From Thysanoteuthis rhombus (Eukaryota > Mollusca > Cephalopoda > Oegopsida > Thysanoteuthidae), in assembly GCA_963457665.1 (NCBI GenBank), contig OY735212.1, positions 53,077,338-53,141,337 of the forward strand: 64,000 nucleotides of DNA. Reading direction: 5' to 3'. Below, in pieces: positions 27,601-40,500 of this stretch. A model generated the notes under the pieces. The model saw only the letters and a list, made by a program, of their open reading frames with translations. It did no database searches and was not told the origin of the DNA. The position numbers and the translations under genes were made by a program. The stretch's first letter is position 1. The number at the start of each line of letters is the position of its first letter.

Positions 27601-30600
27601 AATTTTCTCTGCATCAGGGGCAGATCCAGGATTTTAAGCAGGGGGGGGGGGACAAATGGAAAAAAATATTTTCACAAATAGATATGTGAATATTATCTTT
27701 GTATAAATGGACCTAAACTTTGAACAAAAAAACACTAAATGTAAAAATACGGGACAGAGGTGGTGATTTTTTGTTTTTAAGATTAATCTATGATTACTTG
27801 GGGTCATTCATTTTTTCATTCGTAAAATCCTATCTAATCACTCTGAACTCTCCTTGGCCTGGATCCGCACCTGTTATACTTACTAGTGCATTTGAAGAAG
27901 TCCATAGGCTTGATTGGCTCAAACATTGAGATGACAACAAAAGCAACTAACACAAAGAATGAATTCAATAGTTTGAACGACTTCTGGAATGATAACAACT
28001 CTAGCCCTAATTATGAAAAAAAGCATTTATTTCACATTACAAATGTTTATTTTTCTACAAAATCCCCTTCTTTGTCGATGCACTTGACAATAACAACATA
28101 CATCAAACATTATACAGTGAGAATTTCAGATCAAAATTCAGCTAATACCTACATAGCTACAGTATTTAATAATTAGTTGATTTTATATTGATTATTAAAA
28201 TATATTTTGCAATACTTTATGTGCTGACCTCTCTGAAGTTTACAGAATCCAAAAGAGAGAGTGAATACCGACGTTTACTGCTGAAAATGCCCTGATAAGA
28301 AAATGCTGACTTCATCTATCTGCAGTAAAACCTGAGAACACAGTCATAAACTACTACTAATTCAGACTTCCACTAAATTTAGAAAAATAATTTCTTCTCA
28401 GCAAGAGTAGCAAATGCATGGAACAGCCTAACTGAAAAGATGGTTACATCCAAGAATACATCAATATTTTTTTAGACAATCTTTATAATGATATTGGTCA
28501 TACCAAATCTAACTACACATTTTCTTATCAATTAGTTTAATTCCACCCCAACTGAAATGAAGCTGGCTTAATGACATAATCAACTGCTGTAAAAAAGAAA
28601 AAAAAAGCAAGCCAATTTTAAGTACATACATTTAAGTACATAACTAAGATATATTATGTGTTTAAGACTAAACAAATAGTATTTTGGTTAGTCCTATGAT
28701 CTAGAACAGAGGTTTTGAAACAAATAATGCTTGGAGATGCACAGCAGTGTTCCCTCTGAACCTGATATTGCAAATCTCATGAGAGAGAAACAACATCTAT
28801 CACACAGCTATTGAAAAACATGATTATTGTTCACAGACCTGTACCATATATTAGAATTCCAATAAACATAATCCACCCAGACAAGGTATGATTGTTTTAG
28901 GTAGAAAATTATTTATAATTGTAGTTCATTGATAACAGGCTAAAAACTAAAAATAGGCTATCACCAGAATATTTCCTTTATAGAACAAGTCATGGCATTT
29001 TTTTTCAAGTTTTGAAACCACTGATCTAGAAGATCATTATGGTGCAAATGTTGGGTCCTTCATAGCATTTCTAGGGCAAGGCAGGGTTACATAAAAGGGC
29101 CAATCTTCTCCCCAAGTTACAGAGGACAGGTTGTAGTAGGTTACATGGCACTAGTAGCAAACCAGACTGCACTCTTTTCAATCAGATATATTGGTGTGCC
29201 AGGGACAAAATCTTTTCTACCAAAATATATAGCACTAATACACAGCAGAGAGAGAGAGTTGGATTCAGGCTTTTCATAAAGGTATTAGTGCAAAGTGAAC
29301 AGATGCAGCCTTAGTTGGAATTTGTTCTCCAATTCCATTTTCCACACTGATAACCATAAAGCCAATTCACCTTTGGTATTTTAAAGCTAATTAAGAGGCC
29401 TCTTTCTGGAAGTGTGTTGTGGCATAGCAATTACTTACATGGAAAACAAAATTAGCAAACCTAATTTGAGTTTCAGCCAATGCTGCTTATGTACACCTTG
29501 AACTAATTCCATTAGGAAAGGCATGAATCCACTTCTCTCCCAAGATATGGGTAAATTGCAGGACTGTTGGTGCCCATTAGCCCTGTATGGCAGTCCATCT
29601 TGAATGTAGGGCTAGCAACTCTACCTCATGAAACCTACTTGCCACTGAAACTGTGATGTGGCCCTATGCTCCACAAAGAGACAATAGGAAGAAATAAAGT
29701 GGTCTAAAACTGGATACATTTATATTACTTCACCAAAACAATCATCCTCACTGAGAATTTTCTATTTAGGTAGTTATAAAATCACACATTTTACAAGCAT
29801 ATAATTCACCGAATACTCAGATAATGGAAATATTTTGAAGTAAGTAGATTAATATGAGACAGGATTGTTTTGATTCTGGACAGAGCAATAATAGCAAAAC
29901 ACGTTTGGAAAGGCATGAACTCCAAAACTACCAGATAAGAATCATCAGTTAGCCTAATCTTACAACAAGTGAAGTAAGAATTTTGATGAATTCAATTCAT
30001 AAACTTCAACTTACCTGGATTAAAGTTTTACTCATATCATTCAAGACGTTCTTGGGAGGAGTCACATCTGAAAATTATAAATTGAAAAATTTTTTTTCCT
30101 TTAAAAACAAAATATTAGAATGCTTTTTGTTTTTTAGCAGCAACTCAACCAAGAAATTTCAACAAATACAAACACAAAAAGAGTAGTTACTATTATACAT
30201 TGATTCTTTCAGACCAGTTTCCTAATCTTTGTTGTCTGTATCACATTTCAGCTGCTATACAGTCTGGTCTTCTCAAAGTGTCACCTTCAGAAATTTTCAG
30301 GGAATCTTAACCGGAACTCTTTATTTGGTCCATGTTGGTATGTTGTTTTTTTTCTTCCTTTACCTATTACACCTAGTGTCCTTCCTAAGGAATTTCACAA
30401 TCTATAACTAACTGTTAATTCTTCCTCATGATGCCGTTCTCCCTCTCTACTTAAATGGTGTTTATTTCTGCACACTCTGATCCCAGGATTGAGTGCACAA
30501 CTTCTAGAGAAGTAGAACTTTCTCTCCAGCTAGAAATGATAACATTACAAAAGAAAAAAAAAATGTCAAAAGTGTTTTGAGATTCTGAGATGAAGGATTT

Positions 30601-33600
30601 TCATAATTAAACATATTCTTCTCATGCATTTTTATGAAATTCTTAATCTTCCTCATTGATTTTTATTTGATTCAATGAGCATTCAGATAATTGTGGTTTA
30701 AAAGTTGCTTACATTTGCAAACCATTGACCATGAGAATTTGCATCAGGAAAATTGAGCCCTATTTACACATCCATTTTAAAATTAGACTAAAAATATACT
30801 GTACTGTTATGTTACATAGTCAGTTACTTGTGTGTTTACGTATACAAGTGCAAGTCTCATATTTGTACGGTAAGAAGTGTGAATTTGTTGTGTGTTTGTT
30901 ACATCATCATCAATATTGAAGTTTGGAATCTCATACATCTTTCATCATTATCATTGTACAAAAGAAATTGTAGGAATTTAGAAGTGAACACTGTACTTAG
31001 TGTATTCTCACACACTCATAACATCAGTCAAACTGTATCTTTGACATTAAACATTTTTCCAATTCACTGTACTACATACAGTTTGATGGAATTTATGATT
31101 TTCCTAACCAACTGTGTATGCTTTACTATACCTATTTATTCATTTGTACCTTTACAATTTGGAAATCATAAAGTGTTTGTTTATCAAAAGGTTCATAGTA
31201 CAAGATTTATGATTTAGGGGACCAAAAGGGTTATTGGGGGGTGGTAGCAAAAATTATTGGTGGATTAAGCGCATTCGTACCTTTCTGGCACTGTCATCCC
31301 TGAAAGTGGCAAGGAATAATTGTACATGAAAAAAACATTATTAAGAAAAAGAAAAGAATTTTTGAGTTAATATAATAATGATAATACTTCATCTGAGAAT
31401 CAGAAAACAACTTGAGAGTATTCATTTTTTGACTGATTTTCTTTTATTTTAATTTTTAGTTGCTTTTCATCCCAACTTCTCAGACCATTAGTTTAGGCCA
31501 TTTGTAGCGCAGAGCAGATGAGAAATAAAGGATGAGTTTTTGGTGAGATTTGAACTAACATCCTTTTTGCCTATCCCAGTTTAGGGACATTTTTCCTTTT
31601 CCTCTCCCAGCCTACTCTCTTTTGGGCAAAAATAGAATAAGTGACAGCTTCAATGATGAGTGATTTCTTCCTGAAATGTAAATGATGACATATTTACCTC
31701 CTGTGGCCAGCTGTAAAAAAATGTCACAATGAATTTATGAGGAAATTCTTTACATATTTTCAGTTGATAAGTAAAATTGTTTGCATACTGCTGATTTCTA
31801 TAGTTTTTAAATGAATGACGTAGATATTTTGAACTGAATAATCTTCATATCATAAGTAGATTCCACTAAACAAGAAATAAGGAGAGGCAGATCATGGGGG
31901 GGGGGGACATTTGTAGAGGATAAAAAAAAGTTTTAAAAGAAATACAATTTGCCATTGGAGTCAACAATTGAACAAAAAATTCCATCAAACAGTAAATATG
32001 GTCAGAAATACTATTTAAGACATCACTGGAAAACATCTAAAATAGAGTGAAAAAAAAAAACACCTTAAGATATCAAGATTCTGGATGATTGAGGCCTCCC
32101 AAAAGTAAAGAAAAAACAATAAAAAAGAAAGATTCTTTTTAGAAAGGGTCTAGAGGTGTACTGATGCCAATTTTTAAGTCTGTAGACAAAACATTATGGC
32201 CAGGAACACTGGATCACACAAATATATGCACATATAAAAAGGAATAGAACTCTTTGGCACCTATGGTGGCTACAGTTGTTAAGTATTTAGGAGAATGTCT
32301 TAATTCATTCATTATTAACTTTGGTGAAAAGAAAATACAAATGAGTAATTTTCCATGTTATTTTTTCATTCATTTTTTTACATAAGTAGTAAGGGGAATC
32401 CTTGGATTTGGATATATTGCGTGTCTAACCACGGATGAAAGTGACTTAAAGATGAACAAAATGGACAAAAACAAATGTAGATAGGGAACAGAGTTGACTG
32501 CAACTGATTAAACATTAAAACTAATAATTCAATTCAGTATGTATTATTTGATATTATCAATTTACTTATTATATTATTATTCATTTATCATCGAAAAAGA
32601 AAAAAGCAGCAAGTATATTTTTCATGGGATGTCTTGGCAAGCCCCACAACTTACCTTCTTCCTTCACCCGAGCTTGGGACAAGCTTTGGCAACAGTCAAG
32701 CTTTAGGTTTTTCTCTGTCAGAGTAACTCTTAGAGTGACCACCTTACAGGGCCATAGCGGGGATGGGGGGGGGGAGAAGTGGATCCAAGCAATCCCAAAA
32801 CATATTAGCATGAATAAAACGTTGATAACCTCCACTGAAACTTGAACTCTGTTAATTCCATTTTCTGCACTGGTAACTGTTATGCCACTCTGCCCCTTCC
32901 AATGAACAAATGATAAGCGATATAAAATGCAGAATCATGCAATTCTGGCCAGAGTGGGAATTCAAGCCCTGCTTGTAGCTATTTTGTAATATTTCACGTT
33001 AGCACACCAATGAATCTTACAAACTAAGTAATCTATCATTAATCTCATATTATACTTGATATCTAAGGAAACATTTATTAAATCCTGTCAACATTGATGA
33101 TGTAACAACCTTTTGCAAATACTGTCTGGGCATGTAGTTATGGGGTAGTGATTTGCTCACTCTCCTACTCTCTTCATTAACCATCATGACATCCAAGTAA
33201 CGAAACATTTTTCAAGATATCTGGCGCAGAGATGGATTGAAAGGAGAAGTGGATTCGTGCCTTCTCTAGGAGCATCAGTGAAAAGGGTATATAAATAGTC
33301 TCTGCTTATCCCAGTTTTCAGTGCTGATAACTATTATGCCACCCCTTTTCAAGAAAGATTATTAAACAACACAATATTATATATTTTTTTAAAAGCTGAA
33401 TAATTGTCTGTCTGGTCAGTCCTGTTATAACCTAAAGGTTATAACGGATTTGTCCACGTGAAATACATTAATAAAGCCAATAAAAGTATAAAAAGTGATA
33501 GTCTGTTGTCATATCAATGAAGAATACGTCACATAAATGCTGATCGTTTGAAACTCAAATAAGAGAGAAAAAAAAGTGAGTGACTGACAGAAATGTTTAA

Positions 33601-36600
33601 TGTTAAACTTGAGATTTTATGTCCGACTTTCCTTTAAAACAGCTTGACTTGCATTAAGACTTGAAAAAAAAATTTGCATTAGGATATTTAAATAATCAAA
33701 AATAGGTTAGCTATTAAAATAGCTTTAGGCTCCTCAGTACATAAATAACCCGTCATTTTGGACAGGTATATTCTAGTTATTCAATATCCTCTTAAAATAT
33801 TAATTATATCTATGCACTGTGTGTCTTATAGGTATTAGTGCAATTTTTATGTTTTGATTTTGATTTTTTGTCAGTACATGTCTAGGGTGATCAAATTAGA
33901 TGTTGAAGTCTCAGCGAGAGACCTTCTGGTGCAGGTGGCCTAACAGTTAATGGCAGAGAGCAGAATCTGCAAACCAAGTTTGTGTTCACTCTTCACTAAT
34001 CCTCTAGTGAAAGGCATAAATCTACTTCTCCCCCAGCTATGGGTAAATAACATGATAGTTAGAGCCCATTATCCTTGTGAGGCAGTCTATCCTGGACATC
34101 AGTATAGCACCCTGACCCTATAAAAACCCACAACGGCTCAAGAAACAATGAATGGTTCTCCATGTATTGTTAAAAAAAATGGAGACAAAAATCACTGCCC
34201 CACGTCCTTTGCCAAAGGTGGGGATGAGATGAAATGCCTTGTTTGCCCCCGCCCCTTGGATCAGGCTTTCTCAGAGAAAGTGAGGGAATTTGAAAGTTGA
34301 AACCTTATAATCAAGAGAGAATAATGATGAAGTAAAATTGTTTTATGTGACTTCAATGTTTTCATATAAAAAGATGGTATTCTTCTTCATTGGTAATAGT
34401 TATATATTTTGAATATATCACCCCCTTTCAACACCCCCACTCCCTGGAAAAATGGCAGCAGCTACCCAAGTGGCTATTCTCTTTTGACTGGCTAACCTAG
34501 CTTCAGTTCAAGAACAAAATTGTACATCTTGGAAGAAATTTTTTTTAAATTATTTTTTTTTTACTTAGCAATTAATGAATCTGTATTTTTTTTTTTGAAT
34601 TAATCTGTTTCAAATGACTGGTATATTTATCAATGATTTCAGCAAGCATATTCTCATGTTTTAAACATGGATTTTCAATAAACAAAAAGCTGGTCTAACT
34701 TTCCTCCTTGTCCAATATCAAAAGATTTTGAAAGGAAATATTTTGACATTCATATACTACCAAAGTTGTATATTTAACAGGCACCATGTATAAAAGGCAT
34801 TAAATCTATCTCAAGTAAATCAGAAGCTGCAGATGAGGAAATTATTTTGATAACATTTCAGTTTTTAAATATCATCTTTTTGGATGCAGCTGAAAATGAA
34901 TAAACTCATGATTATCTGGTTATAACCTTAAAAATGACAAAACCTTTAATACGACTTTAAAAAATCAAAATAGATTTTCAACAGAGACAGAGGTATGTCA
35001 CCTCTGCCAACAGAGTTAGAGGTGTGTATTCTGTCAGGTTTTTCTCTCAGACCGCCTACACAATATCTCCAAAAGTTCTGAATGAATTTCAACAGAATTT
35101 TGTGGCAGGCTGGACAATAGAATGAGGAAGAAATGATTAAATTTGGGAGTAGATACAAGAATCTTTTCTGATTAAGATAGTTTGTAGCATTGACAGAGGT
35201 ATACACTCTCTGAACGCTTTTTAAAATTATTCAAGCAGAAATTAAAAACAACCAATTAGAAAAAGTAAATCAAAAGTGTTAATCCTTTCCCCATTTCAGA
35301 TTATTTTTTTAGATGAGTCACCATATCTCTATCAGACACTGGTCAGTTGATCCAACTTATGTTAAACCACAGAAATAGGAAGGAAAGAAGAGGTGTAATG
35401 TCATTAAAAGATATAATGCATCAAAAGAAAATCTTTTTCAATCAATTTTTCTTCCAGATGCTATAAATAACATGACAGAAAAAAAACAAATTTGCAATTT
35501 TTATTGAAAATATTACCTGCAGAATATTTCATATCGCAATATTTCACAACTATGAGAATCAATTGAATCAAAGGAAGACTACTTACTTTTCCTACCATAG
35601 ATGGTGGATGCATCATTGAACTCATGGTTCTTGTTTTTAAAAGGATTTGTAGGCGAGAACCAGAAATTTTCTCTCTTCCAAACAACATTATATATGTGAC
35701 ATCTCTTTTCTGTAAATAAGACTGACCTTAACTCCTGACTATTCACAATCCCTTTTTTGATTCTCTATGAACAACATACAGATTGAATGTCAAAATTTGA
35801 TAAAACAAATTTTAAATTAAAATTAAAAGTTTGACGCTTAACTATCAAATTGTTTTTTCTGTCACTGCCAGAAATTTTATGCAGTTAAGTAATGTTGAGT
35901 GGAAGAGTAGTATTAAAGTCAGTGGGCAGCAACAAGAAGCTAAAACCTCGCCTAGATATGCTGAGTTCAAATAGTCAAGCACTAAAATACGACTGTTTAT
36001 TGTTTAATTTCCCCCCACCATAGTTTATATATGAGACAGAGCTGAAACTTTTCTTTCCTGCTGACATTATAAATAAGAGATAAGTAAATACTAGTTTCAC
36101 TGCAAATAAGATTGCCTCCATGCTACTATTAGAAACTTACAGAAAGAATTTGATAATGTATTCTTCATACAGTTAAATAAATGTCAAGATAAAACGGACT
36201 TCCCAAAATATAATTGCATATTTACTTTGCAGATTTATTTCAAACTAGCTAATTTACAAATGGCGATCATTTGGTCTGATCCTTCTTCAAAAGATGCACT
36301 GGCATAAAACCTAATCATAATTTATAATATTTAAAGTTTTGGCTATTATAAAAAATAAAATCAAATTACAGCATTTCACAAGAAAATCCCAAAACATGAA
36401 TTGTCTTGATACCTCTGCCAACAAAACTGCAGAGGTATATGTATTCAGTCACGTGCGTCTGTCTGTCTAAACGATATGTCCTAAAGTACTGAATGGATTT
36501 TGATGAAATTTTGCGGATGGGTGGACAATGGAATAAGAAAGGCGTGGTTAAATTTTGGGGAGGGTCCAGGATTTTTTTCTTCTGCTACTAAAGATATTTT

Positions 36601-37535
36601 TCTATCTTTTTTTATGCTCATGTCTGCCCACACAATAATTTGATATGATTCAATGAAATTTGTAGAAGGGCAGTCAATAGGCTACAAAAAAACAGATTAA
36701 ATTTTTAGGTGCGTCAATACAAGTTTACCCCCCACCCCCCTACCCCATAACAAAGGCATTGACAGAGGTATGCACATGCACACTCCAGGTGCTTTCAAAG
36801 AATTGAGTAATATTCAAAAGATTTGATATTAGAGTAGATAAGAACTTTGACTAATGAATCATATCCCAAACCTGTGTGTCATCAAAATATCATACAAAGC
36901 AAAATCTGTATTTTTCCTACAAATACTCTACATGCAGTCTATAAGACAAATGGTTTACCAGAATTTTTGGGGAGGACCACCATTCATTGAAACACATCCA
37001 AGCCCCATAATTGTCCATATCAAGCATCAGATGATGATTCGCAAATCCTTACAGTTACACATTAAATACAGTGTAATATTAAAAACAGTCATCAAAACAG
37101 TCAACTAAAGTTCCTTCCAAATGGAGCTAAAAGGCTGGGAATTCAAACATTTACTCCTTATGTCGAGAAAAAAAAAAGTTTTTGTTTTTTGAATTCTCCC
37201 TCCAAATAGATTTCAAGGTGGAGGGTTCAATCTACGCAAAAAGTCTGTGCAAAATTAGTCTTTTAGTTTGTGTCTAGCAGCATGCAGGCTTGTTTTTCGA
37301 AAATTCAGACTTTTTCAGTAATCACTGTCCAACAAAAGGCGAGTTAAGTGACTTATTCATTGATCATCCCAAACACAGCATGTTGCAGAAAGATATTGGT
37401 CATGTGATGGCTTCTATTGGGTGACTAACCAGACCTGTTTGCATAGTTTTTTTACTTCTGTTTTTTAATTAAATATCAGTCTCATATATCAGCAAACATG
37501 CTAAGAAGCAAACAAGATAATCTCTGAAGAAATGA

Positions 37536-37584
<49 letters not shown>

Positions 37585-40500
37585 CCTCTAAAAATAGATG
37601 AAAATCATTATTTGCAACATTTCTTATGGAAAATTACCTGTAAGATGATGGACTGTCTGATGAGAGACATTTTTGAGATGCTTATTTTAAATGAGATTTT
37701 TTGCTTAAGCCACGGACAGTGGATTTGCCTAGTTTTCAGTGTTTAAAATACAACCAAAAAAAATCATCCCATTCCTTTCCCTCCTTTTGCTTCAGTTTGG
37801 TTGAGAGATCGTATGAGATAAGCCAGTCAAAGTCTAGAGTTACAGAATAAAAGAGTTCTATGCATGGCAGTGTCTTTGCCAGCAATACACAACAGATATT
37901 TATATCACAAAGTTGTTTCTTCAGAAACACTGATCAGTAATTCTGATTGTTTTTCAATCATCATGTTTATTTAGGTTTTCTTTCTTTTTGCATTCCTGTA
38001 TTTTCCTTTCTTGCTTAGGTTTTATAAACCAAATTCAGAGGAATGTTTGGACTTCTGTCAAGGTTGACTATGAGGGTAACAGCATCTTGGTGCCATTGCT
38101 TAGGCTATTTGTTGACAAGTACAAAAGGTACTAAATGTTTACATTCACTGGGTACAGATGCTTGTAAATATATATATCTATCATGGGCCTTTCACACACC
38201 AGTTTGGCCTTTTTGAATACTATCACGATGAAAAAATAAATCCCAAATGTGAAAGATTTAGTGTAAAAATATTGGTAAGTTCAGAAGGTATTTTATTTTC
38301 TTTCAAAATATCCAGGATAATATAATTACTATTATTATTATTATATATTTTTCCTATTTTAGAATGTCGAGGAGACACTGGAAATGGCCAAATCAATAAA
38401 ATGTTTTTTGTTTTTTTTTTGGAAAAACCAGATGAAATAACTTATCTTTTAATTACGAGTTACATTGATAATTTAAAGAGTGTTTCAATGCTTAATGCTA
38501 TAGTATTTCTTCATAATATGATTCAAATTGATTGTGAAAATAACTTAAAATCACATAACAGTTTGAGCTTTGGACCCACCGTTTTGAAAGATGTACACAC
38601 ACATACACACACCAATTCCCCCATTAATGTTGTTTTAGTCAACATCATTTTGTTATAAGGTTGTTGAGAAAAAAAAATATAAATGTACAATAACAAAATT
38701 TTATAGATGGAATGGCAAATTAAATTTTTGTTTCGACATAAGTTGGTTGCAAAATTTCTACACTACAATAAATTAAATAACTCCAATCTATACAATTGAT
38801 AAAATAAAGCAGCAAAGATGATTATTACAATAAAATTGATATGGATTCTAGGTTTGGGCATTATATTGAAATGTTGATTGCATTGTCATTGATGCTTTAT
38901 TTGCTCAAACTTCCAGAGAGAAAAAAAAATAAATGAAAGAGGAAAAAAGAGGAAAAAGAAAAGAAGAAAAAAACTCAATATAATGACTAAAGTTTATCAA
39001 ATTTTCTTTGTAAGTATAAACTTGGTGTCCTTTACTGACAAACCATGTAAAATTGCAGTCGAAATTACCCCAAAATGACAAAAAAAGAAACAAGCAAAAT
39101 TTTCCCTTTTGTTTTCCAGTAGTGAAATTAAAGAGTCAGAAGCCAGTTAATGACATCATCACTTTACCATTCCATTGGTTTTAACTGAACGTTGTTTCTG
39201 TTTAAGTCATGGTTTTCAAGAGCCAAACCACAAAGTTGATGGGGGGGGGGGTAGTATGTGTGTGTGTGTGAATATATATTAATTGTAGAATAAAGTGAAA
39301 AAAATTAGCAAATCTAGTTTCCTCAAGCAGTTGATAGAGAACAGGACTGAGTTCAAATTGATTGAGAAATATAGGTAAATATAATGTTAGTACAAATGAA
39401 TAAATGAATAATAGTGATACATTATGAAGATTGTATGTTTATATCATATCAAAATCTTTTGTGCAAACATTAATTCCCTTTGTCTGCTGATAGCAAAATG
39501 TGTGTACAGACACACAACTTGGAGGGAACTTTGGTTATAACTTGCAAATATCAACCACTGTGCAGTCAGTAATAAATAGACAACTATCATCAATCATAAA
39601 ACAGCCTTAAACAATGGCAAAGGACAAGCAACAGCTGTGTGTTATTGGTATGGGAAAATAGGATTATTGCAAATGTTGATTTGAACAGCTGCAGATATGA
39701 ATGGAAAGGTATAGGAGAAAAGTAGATGTTACAACCCCAGAGTAAAATTTAGAGAAACAGTTATGGTTAGTCACTTGATAGAAATCATCATATAACCATT
39801 GTCTCTTTTGCAGTACGCTATATTGGAAATGATTGATTGAAAAAAGGGCTGGCTCCGTTAGTACAGCCTGTATGCATAACACATACATAGCCATCCAGAA
39901 TCACTGAAGAACTCAAGAAACTCAAGTTGACAGTTTTGGTTGACAGTTCCAAAAAATGATGAAAAAGATTATTTCAAGTTAGAAATCCATCAGACACTGA
40001 CAGAATAACTAAAGTGAGGAATAAGAAATAATACTTTTATTCCATAATAAAAACATCCAAAACAAACAAATCAAGTTAAATATCTCCAACCACAGGTGCA
40101 CCTCTGTGAAGGCTCATTGCTAGCTACAACTCTCCTGACTGATCTATGCTCTGCACCAAACAACACTCCTACCAACAGAGTAGACATTTTTTTGTATTTA
40201 ATAAGTTTAGCTTAGTACTTCACAAGGCCAATTAGTAAGAGGAAGATTGGGTTACACCAATCATTTAAAATTCTTTTTTCTTTCCTAGGCTTAAAAACAA
40301 ATCTAAGGGAATGGTCAGAAATTCAAAACTATTTCAACCGAAAGGCAGACCACAATATCCTCCATTTTTAATGCTTCAACAAACCAACAGGATAAACCAG
40401 CTTCCTTCTTTCAGTCAAAGATGTATATCTAGTATAAATAGACAAAAACATCTTAATGTAATTCCTAATATTGAAGGGATGCATACCATTATGAATTACA

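Noticed and set aside
35461-35688. 75-codon minus frame as a UBX-region exon
   Set aside because: The sequence around 35590-35650 resembles 5060-5110 (atggtggatgcat, catg-ttcttgtttt), so it is a repeat; the true exon is at 30015-30067.
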